The position numbers were made by a program, and so were the translations under genes. Below are positions 9,102 through 17,869 of a stretch of 64,000 nucleotides of DNA, one piece after another. Where the stretch lies: the NCBI RefSeq assembly GCF_035621475.1, contig NZ_CP141799.1, positions 2,406,501 through 2,470,500 of the forward strand, read 5' to 3'. The first letter of the stretch is position 1. Each line of letters opens with the position of its first letter. The notes under the pieces were generated by a model. That model made no database searches. It was not told the origin of the DNA and was given only the letters and a program-made list of their open reading frames with translations. This DNA comes from Pseudomonas paeninsulae (lineage in GTDB: Bacteria > Pseudomonadota > Gammaproteobacteria > Pseudomonadales > Pseudomonadaceae).

Positions 9102-10094
9102 ATGACTACGTTCACAGCACTGCAGGCCCGCGAAAGTGCGACGGGTGAGTTCGAACAAGCGATTGTCCAGCGCACTATCAGCGAACTGCCGGCCGGCGAA
9201 CTGTTGATTCGGGTTCGCTACTCGTCGTTGAACTACAAGGATGCCCTGTCCGCCAGTGGCAACCGTGGCGTGACCAAACATTTCCCGCATACCCCAGGCA
9301 TCGATGCAGCGGGCGTAGTCGAGCAGTCGAGCGTCGCCGAATTCAGCGTGGGCGATGAAGTGATCGTGACCGGCTATGACCTGGGCATGAATATCGCGGG
9401 CGGCTTTGCTCAGTACATTCGGATTCCGTCGGCCTGGGCGCTGAAACGGCCGCAAGGCTTGTCCCTGCGTGAGGCCATGGTGCTGGGTACCGCAGGCCTG
9501 ACTGCTGCGCTCTGCGTCGCCAAATTGGAGCAAGCCGGGGTGCTCCCGGATGCCGGCCCTGTTCTGGTGACCGGGGCGACCGGCGGCGTAGGCAGTATTG
9601 CCGTGGCTTTGCTGAGTAAGCTTGGTTTCAGCGTGGCGGCGTCCACTGGCAAGGCCGAACAGGGCGAGTTCCTCAAGGGCCTGGGCGCACGGCAGATAGT
9701 TCCACGTAACGAATTGCAGGAAGGCGCAGAGCGTCCACTGCTCAAGGAACAATGGGCTGGCGCGGTTGACACCGTCGGCGGCGATATTCTGTTCAATGTG
9801 GTCAAGTCGCTGCGCTACGGTGGCAGCGCCGCTTGCTGCGGGCTGACCGCCGGGGTGGCGTTCAAGGGCAGCGTGCTGCCGTTCATCCTGCGCGGGGTCA
9901 ACCTGATGGGGGTCGACTCGGTCGAACTGCCGCTGGTGGTCAAAGCCTCCATGTGGGACAAGCTCTCGCTGCAATGGAAGCTCGATGGTCTCGAACGCCT
10001 GGTGACTGAAGTCAGCCTGCAGCAGTTGCCCGAGGCCATCGGCCAGATACTCGCCGGCAAGCTGGTTGGCCGGGTACTGGTGCGGGTGGACTGA
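9102..10094 (+). CDS. acuI: YhdH/YhfP-type acrylyl-CoA reductase, NADPH quinone-oxidoreductase fold
   Basis: The 330-residue medium-chain dehydrogenase lacks zinc ligands. It shows SSLNYKDALSASG, PHTPGIDAAG, and the dinucleotide motif GATGGVGSIAV. This is the YhdH/AcuI type, which reduces acrylyl-CoA to propionyl-CoA with NADPH. An ATG at 9096 overlaps the ribosome site GGGGG; ATG 9102 has proper spacing and is preferred. It lies 25 bp after sohB and is followed by a GC-rich hairpin at 10146-10171. Confidence 0.85.
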   Translation: MTTFTALQARESATGEFEQAIVQRTISELPAGELLIRVRYSSLNYKDALSASGNRGVTKHFPHTPGIDAAGVVEQSSVAEFSVGDEVIVTGYDLGMNIAGGFAQYIRIPSAWALKRPQGLSLREAMVLGTAGLTAALCVAKLEQAGVLPDAGPVLVTGATGGVGSIAVALLSKLGFSVAASTGKAEQGEFLKGLGARQIVPRNELQEGAERPLLKEQWAGAVDTVGGDILFNVVKSLRYGGSAACCGLTAGVAFKGSVLPFILRGVNLMGVDSVELPLVVKASMWDKLSLQWKLDGLERLVTEVSLQQLPEAIGQILAGKLVGRVLVRVD

Positions 10095-10145
10095 GAAATA
10101 CTGCCTGGTTCTGTTACCTGCGACCGGCACTTACTCGCCTGCCAA

Positions 10146-10171
10146 CGACGGCCCGGTTTTCCGGGCCGTCG
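10146..10171. terminator. GC-rich hairpin, probable terminator
   Basis: Eleven-pair perfect stem cgacggcccgg / ccgggccgtcg with a TTTT loop, between the convergent YhdH-type gene and the DUF4442 remnant. The T tract after it is short, so termination strength is uncertain. Confidence 0.7.
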
Positions 10172-10175
10172 CGTT

Positions 10176-10436
10176 TCAGGCGCGACTGACGTACATGCTG
10201 ATCTCGGCGCGCAATACCGCTTTGTCGCCGACGTAGGCCATCACCGGCACCGTCACATCGCCGTCGGCCTTGGCCAGGTATTCCACCGTCATGCCGCGTG
10301 GAATCCAGCGGCAGCCGGCCGGGATCGAGGCGTCGGTCATGGTCCCAGCAGCCAGTTCGGCGGCGTTGCACAGGGCGATGCCAAGCGATTGCTTCGCCTC
10401 GGTGATCATCGGGCCAACCCACGACTTCGCGCGCAA
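10176..10436 (-). pseudogene. 5'-truncated DUF4442 hotdog-fold gene remnant
   Basis: The frame encodes the C-terminal part of a DUF4442 hotdog-fold (thioesterase-like) protein: GIALCNAAELAAGTMTDASI, RWIPRGMTVEYLAKA and a final strand AVLRAEISMYVSRA. The N-terminal half usual for the family (about 60-70 residues before the ALCNAAELA helix) is missing. Upstream in this frame the sequence is unrelated and reaches a stop (TAG, about 10520) with no ATG in a plausible place; only TTG 10436 or the internal ATG at about 10409 is available. I read it as a decayed gene. The family was recognised from memory, so its identity is likely rather than certain. Confidence 0.6.
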
Positions 10437-10463
10437 CTGGCTGGCCGGCAGGACGCAAACCCA

Positions 10464-10772
10464 GTTGGCCGACTGCCGCGAGTTGTTGGCCCAAGTCGCC
10501 TGGGACAGTGTGCGGGCCTAGCGGTATGTCCAAAGCCATGCCCTATTAGCAGCCGGTATGCTGGCGATCCATTCACCTCGCAACGCCTGATTGCCAGCAG
10601 GGTTGGTTGCTACTACTAATACTTGCAGGCTGGCCCTGAGGTCGGGTGAACGGGTTCGCCCTATCTAGAAGCTGGCGGTGCATGGAAAAAGCCCTGGGTT
10701 TCGGAGTTTTTTCATAGGTGGCATGCTTAACTCTGTATTCGTTTTCATTCCCCGACAAAAGAGGACACCTCA
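10464..10772. other. Intergenic stretch before tpx
   Basis: About 300 bases between the DUF4442 remnant and tpx. It probably holds the lost 5' part of the remnant and the tpx promoter. I see no gene, and no clear hairpin or operator. Confidence 0.5.
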
Positions 10773-11273
10773 ATGACTCAAGTAACCCTGCATGGCAATC
10801 CGGTACAAGTCGATGGTCAGCTGCCACAGGTCGGTCAGCAAGCTCCGGCCTTCACCCTGGTCGGCGCCGGTTTGGCCGATGTGAGCCTGGCCAGCCTGGC
10901 GGGCAAGCGCAAAGTTCTGAATATTTTCCCCAGCGTCGACACCCCAACTTGCGCGACCTCGGTACGCACCTTCAACGCCGGCGCCAGCAAGCTGGATAAC
11001 ACCGTTGTCCTGTGTATCTCCGCCGACCTGCCGTTCGCCCAGGCGCGCTTCTGTGGCGCTGAAGGCCTGGAAAACGTGATCAACCTGTCGACCATGCGCG
11101 GCGCCGAGTTTCTCAAGAACTACGGCGTAGCTATCGCCGACGGCCCGTTGGCCGGCGTCGCTGCCCGCGCCGTGGTGGTGCTGGACGAGCACGACAAGGT
11201 CCTGCACCGCGAACTGATCGCCGAGATCGGCAACGAGCCGAACTACGAGGCGGCCCTGGCTGTGCTGAAGTAA
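10773..11273 (+). CDS. tpx: Thiol peroxidase Tpx (atypical 2-Cys peroxiredoxin)
   Basis: The 166-residue product has the Tpx pattern: N-terminal [15 protein letters not shown], the peroxidatic motif [16 protein letters not shown] (peroxidatic Cys at about 60) and the resolving cysteine in [12 protein letters not shown] (about 94). Tpx reduces hydrogen peroxide and alkyl hydroperoxides using thioredoxin. RBS AGAGGA lies 8 bases before ATG 10773. A strong terminator follows. Confidence 0.95.
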   Translation: MTQVTLHGNPVQVDGQLPQVGQQAPAFTLVGAGLADVSLASLAGKRKVLNIFPSVDTPTCATSVRTFNAGASKLDNTVVLCISADLPFAQARFCGAEGLENVINLSTMRGAEFLKNYGVAIADGPLAGVAARAVVVLDEHDKVLHRELIAEIGNEPNYEAALAVLK

Positions 11274-11295
11274 TCGCAAACGATCCGGACAAGAA

Positions 11296-11323
11296 CGGCC
11301 TACTTCGGTAGGCCGTTTTTTTT
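11296..11323 (+). terminator. tpx Rho-independent terminator
   Basis: Stem CGGCCTAC / GTAGGCCG with a TTCG loop, followed by eight T residues (11316-11323). Confidence 0.95.
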
Positions 11324-11333
11324 GCCAATAGAT

Positions 11334-12329
11334 TCAGCGCGTCAGCATAGCCATTGATTCCGCCGCATAACGTTCACCCGCAGCGGCTTGCGGCGGAAAG
11401 ATCGCGTCCAGCGTGGCGATCTCGGCGGCGCTCAGTTGAACGTCCAGCGCGGCGACGTTCTGTTCCAAGTAGCTGCGGCGTTTGGTACCGGGGATCGGCA
11501 GCAGGTCCTCGCCTTGGGCCAGCACCCAGGCCAGCGCCAGTTGCGAGGCCAGCACGCCTTTATCCGCGGCCAGTTGTTCGACCTGGCTGACCAACTGCAG
11601 ATTCTTGGCGAAGTTGTCGCCCTGGAAGCGCGGACTGAAGCGCCGGTAATCGTCGGCGGCGAAGTCCTCCGGGCTCTTCAGGGTGCCGGTGAGAAAGCCG
11701 CGACCCAGCGGGCTGTAGGGCACGAAGGCGATGCCCAGCTGGCGGCAGGTCGCCAGCACGCCATTCTCCTCGGGGTCGCGGGTCCACAACGAGTATTCGC
11801 TCTGCACCGCGCTGATCGGGTGTACCCGGTGGGCACGTTCCAGGGTTTCGGGGGCCACCTCGCTCAGGCCGAGGTAGCGCACCTTGCCCTGCTGAACCAA
11901 CTCGGCCATGGCGCCGATGGTCTCCTCGATCGGCACCTCGGGGTCGATGCGGTGCTGGTAGTAGAGATCCAGGTAGTCGGTGTTAAGCCGCTTGAGGCTA
12001 CCCTCGATCGATTGGCGCACATACTCAGGCCTGCCGCTGACGCCACGTCGCTGCGGGTCCTGCGGATCGCGCAACAAACCGAACTTGCTGGCCAGGAAGG
12101 CCTGCTCGCGCCTGCCGGCCAGCGCCTTGCCCAGCAACTCCTCGTTGCTGTGCGGGCCATAGGCGTCGGCGGTGTCGAGCAGGTTCAGGCCCAGTTCCAG
12201 GGCCCGGTGCACGGTGGCGATGGATTCACGCTCATCACGGTCGGCGACATAGAACTCGCTCATGCCCATGCAACCGAGGCCGATTGCCGAGACCAAGGGG
12301 CCGTTGCGGCCGAGTCGACGGTTTTTCAT
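11334..12329 (-). CDS. Aldo/keto reductase
   Basis: The 331-residue protein starts with the AKR pattern [22 protein letters not shown] and [20 protein letters not shown] (catalytic Asp and Tyr). It continues with ASKFGLLRD (Lys) and [10 protein letters not shown] (His), and has the NADPH-binding C-terminal PIPGTKR. It belongs to the AKR13/YajO-like group of NADPH-dependent aldehyde reductases; the substrate is unknown. RBS AGGAG lies before ATG 12329. It is divergent from a LysR-type gene, which often regulates such a neighbour. It runs convergent to tpx. Confidence 0.9.
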   Translation of the reverse strand: MKNRRLGRNGPLVSAIGLGCMGMSEFYVADRDERESIATVHRALELGLNLLDTADAYGPHSNEELLGKALAGRREQAFLASKFGLLRDPQDPQRRGVSGRPEYVRQSIEGSLKRLNTDYLDLYYQHRIDPEVPIEETIGAMAELVQQGKVRYLGLSEVAPETLERAHRVHPISAVQSEYSLWTRDPEENGVLATCRQLGIAFVPYSPLGRGFLTGTLKSPEDFAADDYRRFSPRFQGDNFAKNLQLVSQVEQLAADKGVLASQLALAWVLAQGEDLLPIPGTKRRSYLEQNVAALDVQLSAAEIATLDAIFPPQAAAGERYAAESMAMLTR

Positions 12330-12412
12330 GGCAGTGCTCCTGTGCAGTGGTTAAGGTTCAGGCTCAGTCTGGCTGTTTGCTAAGGATGGATAAACATGGT
12401 GAAAACGTATTA

Positions 12413-12435
12413 ACTATTTGCTTATTCGAAATAGT
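12413..12435. promoter_or_regulatory. Candidate LysR-type operator
   Basis: Inverted repeat ACTATTT (12413-12419) and AAATAGT (12429-12435) around a 9-base AT-rich spacer, which contains the LysR-type T-N11-A pattern. It lies in the divergent promoter region, 10 bp before the LysR gene. Confidence 0.5.
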
Positions 12436-12445
12436 GGTGCTGCAG

Positions 12446-13357
12446 ATGGATCGTTTTCTCGCCATGCGGGTGTTCAGTCGGATTGTCGAATTGCGCGGCT
12501 TCGGCAAGGCTGCGGACAGCCTGGACCTGCCGCGGGCCTCGGTCACCCAACTGATCAAGCAGCTGGAGGCCCACCTCGGGGTGCAACTGCTGCGCCGCAC
12601 CACCCGCCAGGTCAGTCCGACCCTGGATGGTCAGGCCTACTACGAGCGCTGCCTGCGTTTGCTCGCCGATCTGGAGGAGACCGAGTCGTTCTTCTCGCAG
12701 AGCGGTAGCGGTCCGCAGGGACGCTTGCGGGTCGACCTGCCGGCCTCGCTGGCGCACCGCGTGGTGATCCCTGCGTTGGGGGATTTTTGTGCCCGTTACC
12801 CGCGCATCGAGCTGGAGGTCGGCGCCAGCGACCGGCCAGTGGACCTGATCCGCGAAGGGGTGGATTGCGTGTTGCGCGCCGGCGAGGTGTACGACACCAG
12901 CCTGGTGGCGCGGCCGCTGACGGCACTGCCGCAGATCACCTGCGCCAGTGCGGCCTACCTGCAGCAGCACGGCACCCCGCGCACGCTCGCCGAGCTGGAG
13001 GGGCACCGCGCCGTCAATTTCTTCTCTGCCCGCACCGGACGGCGTTTCCCCCTGGATTTTCTGGTAGGTGGCGAACGCGTCGAATTGGCGTTGCCCGGCA
13101 GCATCGCCCTGAGTACCGCCGAAGGCTATGTCGCCGCCTGCGAAGCGGGGATGGGCATCATCCAGGCGCCTTATTACCACCTGCGCGAGCAGTTGGCGGC
13201 CGGCAGCCTGCAGGAAATTCTCGCCGATTTGCGCCCGGCGCCGATGCCGCTGGCGGCGCTCTACCCGCCGCACCGACAGCTGTCGCGGCGAGTGCGGGTG
13301 TTCGTCGATTGGCTGGTCGAGCTGTTTGCCCAGCACGATCTGCTGCGGCCGAGTTGA
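12446..13357 (+). CDS. LysR-family transcriptional regulator
   Basis: Starting at ATG 12446 the product is 303 residues. The N-terminal winged helix-turn-helix (about residues 1-60) reads FGKAADSLDLPRASVTQLIKQLE with LLRRTTRQVSPTLDG. The remainder is the LysR substrate-binding domain with LRVDLPASLA and a LLSTAEGY-like segment. It belongs to the group that often controls a divergent oxidoreductase. The inverted repeat at 12413-12435 between it and the aldo/keto reductase is a likely binding site. A longer frame from 12284 has no LysR similarity in its extra part. Confidence 0.9.
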   Translation: MDRFLAMRVFSRIVELRGFGKAADSLDLPRASVTQLIKQLEAHLGVQLLRRTTRQVSPTLDGQAYYERCLRLLADLEETESFFSQSGSGPQGRLRVDLPASLAHRVVIPALGDFCARYPRIELEVGASDRPVDLIREGVDCVLRAGEVYDTSLVARPLTALPQITCASAAYLQQHGTPRTLAELEGHRAVNFFSARTGRRFPLDFLVGGERVELALPGSIALSTAEGYVAACEAGMGIIQAPYYHLREQLAAGSLQEILADLRPAPMPLAALYPPHRQLSRRVRVFVDWLVELFAQHDLLRPS

Positions 13358-13482
13358 GCTGGGCGCTGCGGCAATACCCGGCAACATAGCCGACGGCTTC
13401 CCGTGGGGGCCGTTTTCATTTGCGGCTCAGGGGCTTAGCAACGTCAGCTGGAGGTAAATAGCCGGTAAAGAGGCTTTGCTTC

Positions 13483-13511
13483 ATGCCTGACACTGCTTAT
13501 CGTTCAGGCAT
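13483..13511. promoter_or_regulatory. Inverted repeat upstream of muxA
   Basis: ATGCCTGA (13483-13490) and TCAGGCAT (13504-13511) form an 8-bp dyad with a 13-base spacer, 20 bp before the muxA start codon. It could be an operator or a leader hairpin. Confidence 0.35.
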
Positions 13512-13531
13512 TCCAAGGAAGTGACCCTGCC

Positions 13532-14743
13532 ATGCCTGAAACAACTGCAATACCCCGTACCTCGACGCAGTCACGCCAATGGCTGATTGGCCTGATGCTG
13601 TTGGCGCTTCTGCTCGTGCTGATCTGGTGGTTCTGGCCCGCTAAACCGCAGAACCAGGCCGGCGGTCGTTGGGGCGATGGTGGGCTAGTGCCGGTGCGGG
13701 TGGCGACTGTCACGCAAGGCAGTTTCCCGATCGAGCTGAAAGCCCTGGGCACCGTGACCGCCTACAACACGGTCAATGTGCGTGGCCGGGTGGAAGGTGA
13801 GCTGGTCAAGCTGCTGTTCGAGGATGGCCAGCGGGTCAAGGCCGGCGATCTGCTCGCGGTGATCGATCCGCGGCCTTATGAAGTGGCCCTGCAACAGGCC
13901 CTGGGGGTGCAGCAGGAAAATCAGGCGCAATTGCACAATGCCGAGTTGGACCTGGCCCGTTACCGTGGCCTGTACAAAGAAGACTCAATTGCCAAACAGA
14001 CCCTCGACACCCAGCAGGCCCTGGTCAACCAGTACCGCGGCACCCTCAAGAGCAACCAGGCGGCAGTCGCCGAGGCGCGCCTGAACCTCGACTTCACCCA
14101 GGTGCGCGCGCCCATCAGTGGACGTCTCGGTCTGCGTCAGGTGGATCGCGGCAACCTGGTCAGTTCCGCCGATGCACTGCCGCTGGTGGTGATTACCCAA
14201 ACCCTGCCGATTGCCCTGATGTTCACCTTGCCCGAGGCCGAGTTGCCGGCGGTGCTGCACCAGTTCAGGGCAGGGCAGACCTTGCGCGTCGAGGCCTGGG
14301 ATCGCAGCGAGAAACTCAAACTGGCCGAAGGGCAGCTGGACAGCCTGGATAACCTGATCGATACCGCCACCGGCACGGTCAAGCTCAAGGCCCGCTTCGA
14401 GAATGCCGAAGAGCTGCTGTTTCCCAATCAGTTCGTCAACGTCCGCCTGCTGGTGGAGACCCGCGAGCAGGCCCTGCTGATTCCCGCTGCAGCCTTGCAG
14501 TTCGGTGCGCGCGGCACCTTCGTCTATGTGATCGATGAGCAAGACAAGGTGCAGGTGCGGCCGATTGTGGCGGGGCCGAGCAATGGTCAGATGACGTTGA
14601 TCGAGGAGGGCGTCGCGGTGGGCGAACGCCTGGTGCTGGAGGGCACCGACCGCCTGCGTGAGGGCAGCGCAGTCGAGGTGGTCGGCGAAGGCCAGACACC
14701 GACCGCCAAGCAAACCGAAGCACGGATACCTAAAGACGCATGA
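13532..14743 (+). CDS. muxA: MuxA, RND efflux periplasmic adaptor
   Basis: The 403-residue membrane-fusion protein has an N-terminal membrane anchor (about residues 17-37). It continues with a barrel-sandwich lipoyl half-motif ([34 protein letters not shown]), an alpha-hairpin, then [20 protein letters not shown] and beta-barrel domains. It resembles MdtA/MuxA. In P. aeruginosa MuxABC-OpmB exports novobiocin, aztreonam, macrolides and tetracycline. RBS AAGGAAG precedes ATG 13532. The stop codon overlaps the muxB start (ATGA). Confidence 0.9.
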   Translation: MPETTAIPRTSTQSRQWLIGLMLLALLLVLIWWFWPAKPQNQAGGRWGDGGLVPVRVATVTQGSFPIELKALGTVTAYNTVNVRGRVEGELVKLLFEDGQRVKAGDLLAVIDPRPYEVALQQALGVQQENQAQLHNAELDLARYRGLYKEDSIAKQTLDTQQALVNQYRGTLKSNQAAVAEARLNLDFTQVRAPISGRLGLRQVDRGNLVSSADALPLVVITQTLPIALMFTLPEAELPAVLHQFRAGQTLRVEAWDRSEKLKLAEGQLDSLDNLIDTATGTVKLKARFENAEELLFPNQFVNVRLLVETREQALLIPAAALQFGARGTFVYVIDEQDKVQVRPIVAGPSNGQMTLIEEGVAVGERLVLEGTDRLREGSAVEVVGEGQTPTAKQTEARIPKDA

Positions 14744-17700
14744 ACGCTTCCCGCCTGTTCATCCTGCGCCCGGTCGCCACCACCCTGATCATGTTGGCGA
14801 TCCTGCTCAGCGGCCTGATCGCCTATCGAATGTTGCCCGTGTCGGCGCTGCCCGAGGTGGATTACCCGACCATTCGCGTCATGACTCTGTATCCCGGCGC
14901 CAGCCCGGACGTGATGACCAGTGCGGTGACCGCGCCGCTGGAGCGCCAGTTTGGCCAGATGGCGGGCTTGAAGCAGATGTCCTCGAGCAGTTCCGCTGGC
15001 GCCTCGGTGATTACCCTGCGCTTCAATCTGGAAGTGCAACTGGATGTCGCCGAGCAGGAGGTGCAGGCGGCGATCAATGGCGCGAGCAACCTGCTGCCCG
15101 GCGATCTGCCGGCGCCACCGGTGTACAACAAGGTCAACCCGGCGGACACCCCGGTGCTGACCCTGGCAATTCGTTCGGCCACTATGCCGTTGCCGCAGGT
15201 CTTCGACCTGGTCGATACCCGCCTGGCGCAGAAGCTGGCGCAAACCAGCGGCGTCGGCTTGGTCAGCCTGGCCGGCGGCCAACGCCCAGCGGTACGCATC
15301 CGGGTCAATCCGCTAGCCCTGGCCGCCTATGGCCTGAACCTCGCGGATGTGCGCAGCCTGATTACCGCGAGCAACGTCAACCAGCCGAAAGGCAACTTCG
15401 ACGGGCCGACCCGCGTCTCGCAACTGGATGCCAACGACCAGTTGAAATCTCCAGAAGAATACCGCGAGCTGATCCTCAGTTATCAGGACGGCGCTGCGCT
15501 GCGCCTGAAGGATGTCGCCGAGATCATCGATGGCGCGGAAAACAATCGCCTGGCGGCCTGGGCCAACCGCAATGAAGCCGTACTGGTCAATGTGCAGCGT
15601 CAGCCCGGCGCCAATGTGATCGAGGTGGTCGACCGCATCAAGGCCTTGTTGCCCAGCCTCACGGCAGGCTTGCCGGCCAATGTCGAGGTCAGCGTGCTGA
15701 CCGACCGCACCCAGACCATTCGCGCCGCGGTGACGGACGTGCAGCACGAGTTGTTACTGGCGGTACTGCTGGTGGTGCTGGTGACCTTCCTGTTCCTGCG
15801 CAAGCTGTCGGCAACGATCATTCCGTCGATAGTGGTGCCGCTGTCGCTGATCGGCACCTTCGGTGTGATGTACCTGGCCGGCTTCACCATCAACAACCTG
15901 ACCCTGATGGCCCTGACCATCGCCACCGGCTTCGTAGTCGACGACGCCATCGTCATGCTGGAAAACATCGCTCGCCACTTGGAAACAGGCGAAACGCCAC
16001 TGAATGCGGCGCTCAAGGGCGCCAAGCAGATCGGCTTCACCCTGATCTCGTTGACCATCTCGTTGATCGCCGTACTGATTCCACTGTTGTTCATGGCCGA
16101 TGTGGTGGGCCGACTGTTCCGCGAGTTCGCCATCACCCTGGCGGTGGCCATCCTGATTTCCCTGGTGGTGTCGCTGACATTGACGCCGATGATGTGCGCG
16201 CGTTTGCTCAAGCATGAGTCGGAGGTGGAGCAGGGGCGTTTCTATAAGGCCAGTGGTGCGGTTATCGACGGCATGATCGCGCGCTACGGCATCTGGTTGC
16301 AGTGGGTGCTCAAGCGTCAGCCGCTGACGCTGGTGGTCGCCATCGCCACCCTGGCCCTGACCGTACTGCTGTACCTGGCTGTGCCCAAGGGCTTCTTTCC
16401 GGTGCAGGACACCGGGGTGATCCAGGGTATTTCCGAGGCGCCGCAGTCGATTTCCTTCGGCGCCATGAGCGAGCGCCAACAGCGCCTGGCCGAGGTGATC
16501 CTGGAGGATCCGGCGGTGGTCAGCCTATCGTCCTACATTGGCGTGGATGGCGACAATCCGACCCTCAATAGCGGGCGCCTGTTGATCAACCTCAAGCCGC
16601 ATGCCGAACGCGATGTCACGGCCAGCCAGGTGATCGAGCGCCTGCGCCCCGAGCTGGCCAGGCTCACCGGCATCGAGCTGTACCTGCAGCCGGTGCAGGA
16701 TCTGACCATCGAGGACCGGGTCAGTCGTACTCAATTTCAGTTCAGCATGGAGTCGCCGGAGCAGGCTCTGTTGGAGGAATGGGTGCCCAAACTGGTCGCC
16801 GCGCTGCGTGAACAACCGCAACTAAGCGATGTTGCCAGCGACCTGCAAAGTCGCGGCCTGCAGGTGTTCCTGCAGATCGATCGGGACAGCGCCGGGCGCC
16901 TCGGCGTGAGCGTCGCTGACATCGACGACGCGCTGTACGACGCCTTCGGTCAGCGGCAGATTTCCACCATCTACACCCAGGCCAGTCAGTACCGAGTGGT
17001 GCTGGAGAGCGAGAACGCCGGCAGCATCGGCCCGGCCGCGCTGCGGCAGATCCACGTGGCGACGGCCGACGGCGGGCAAATCCCCTTGTCGTCGCTGGCG
17101 CGCATCGACGAGCGCGCCGCCAGCCTGCTGATCAGCCATATCGGTCAGTTCCCGGCGGCGACCCTGTCGTTCAACCTGGCTGAGGGGGTGTCCCTGGGCG
17201 AGGCGGTGGCGGTGATCGAGCGGGTGCAGCAGGACATCGGTCTGCCGGGCGGGGTGCAGACCCAGTTTCAGGGCGCGGCCGAGGCCTTCCGCGCCTCGCT
17301 GTCGAGCACCTTGCTGCTGATCCTGGCGGCGATCGTCACCATGTACATCGTCTTGGGTGTGCTCTACGAGAGCTATATCCACCCAATCACCATTCTCTCG
17401 ACCTTGCCCTCGGCGGCGGTCGGTGCGCTGCTGGCGTTGCTGCTAAGCGGCAATGAGCTGGGCCTGATCGCGATCATCGGCATCATTCTGCTGATCGGCA
17501 TCGTCAAGAAGAACGCGATCATGATGATCGACTTTGCCCTCGACGCCGAGCGCAACCAGGGCATGGCGCCCGAGGCGGCGATCTATCAGGCGGCGCTGCT
17601 GCGTTTCAGGCCGATCCTGATGACCACCCTGGCGGCACTGTTCGGCGCCATTCCGCTGATGCTCGCGAGCGGTTCCGGCGCCGAGTTGCGCCAGCCGCTG

Positions 17701-17832
17701 GGGCTGGTGATGGTCGGTGGCCTGCTGCTTAGCCAGGTGCTGACGCTGTTCACCACACCGGTGATCTACCTGTACTTCGACCGCCTGTCGCGGCGCCTGA
17801 CCGGGCGTAGCGCAGCGGGAGTGCTGGTATGA
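14740..17832 (+). CDS. muxB: MuxB, RND efflux inner-membrane transporter
   Basis: The 1030-residue RND pump has the usual twelve transmembrane segments and two large periplasmic loops. The N-terminus [19 protein letters not shown], the proton-relay aspartate pair in [14 protein letters not shown] (helix 4) and the helix 10-11 motif [15 protein letters not shown] are all present. It is one of two different RND subunits of the Mux system and is thought to pair with MuxC, like MdtB with MdtC. Its start overlaps the muxA stop by four bases. Confidence 0.9.
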   Translation: MNASRLFILRPVATTLIMLAILLSGLIAYRMLPVSALPEVDYPTIRVMTLYPGASPDVMTSAVTAPLERQFGQMAGLKQMSSSSSAGASVITLRFNLEVQLDVAEQEVQAAINGASNLLPGDLPAPPVYNKVNPADTPVLTLAIRSATMPLPQVFDLVDTRLAQKLAQTSGVGLVSLAGGQRPAVRIRVNPLALAAYGLNLADVRSLITASNVNQPKGNFDGPTRVSQLDANDQLKSPEEYRELILSYQDGAALRLKDVAEIIDGAENNRLAAWANRNEAVLVNVQRQPGANVIEVVDRIKALLPSLTAGLPANVEVSVLTDRTQTIRAAVTDVQHELLLAVLLVVLVTFLFLRKLSATIIPSIVVPLSLIGTFGVMYLAGFTINNLTLMALTIATGFVVDDAIVMLENIARHLETGETPLNAALKGAKQIGFTLISLTISLIAVLIPLLFMADVVGRLFREFAITLAVAILISLVVSLTLTPMMCARLLKHESEVEQGRFYKASGAVIDGMIARYGIWLQWVLKRQPLTLVVAIATLALTVLLYLAVPKGFFPVQDTGVIQGISEAPQSISFGAMSERQQRLAEVILEDPAVVSLSSYIGVDGDNPTLNSGRLLINLKPHAERDVTASQVIERLRPELARLTGIELYLQPVQDLTIEDRVSRTQFQFSMESPEQALLEEWVPKLVAALREQPQLSDVASDLQSRGLQVFLQIDRDSAGRLGVSVADIDDALYDAFGQRQISTIYTQASQYRVVLESENAGSIGPAALRQIHVATADGGQIPLSSLARIDERAASLLISHIGQFPAATLSFNLAEGVSLGEAVAVIERVQQDIGLPGGVQTQFQGAAEAFRASLSSTLLLILAAIVTMYIVLGVLYESYIHPITILSTLPSAAVGALLALLLSGNELGLIAIIGIILLIGIVKKNAIMMIDFALDAERNQGMAPEAAIYQAALLRFRPILMTTLAALFGAIPLMLASGSGAELRQPLGLVMVGGLLLSQVLTLFTTPVIYLYFDRLSRRLTGRSAAGVLV

Positions 17833-17869
17833 GTGCCCTGCTGCTACGGGGCCAGGGAAGCCGTTGGCC

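Noticed and set aside
12284..12445. Upstream extension of the LysR gene
   Set aside because: The extra 54 codons overlap the divergent aldo/keto reductase start and have no LysR similarity; ATG 12446 gives the normal N-terminus.
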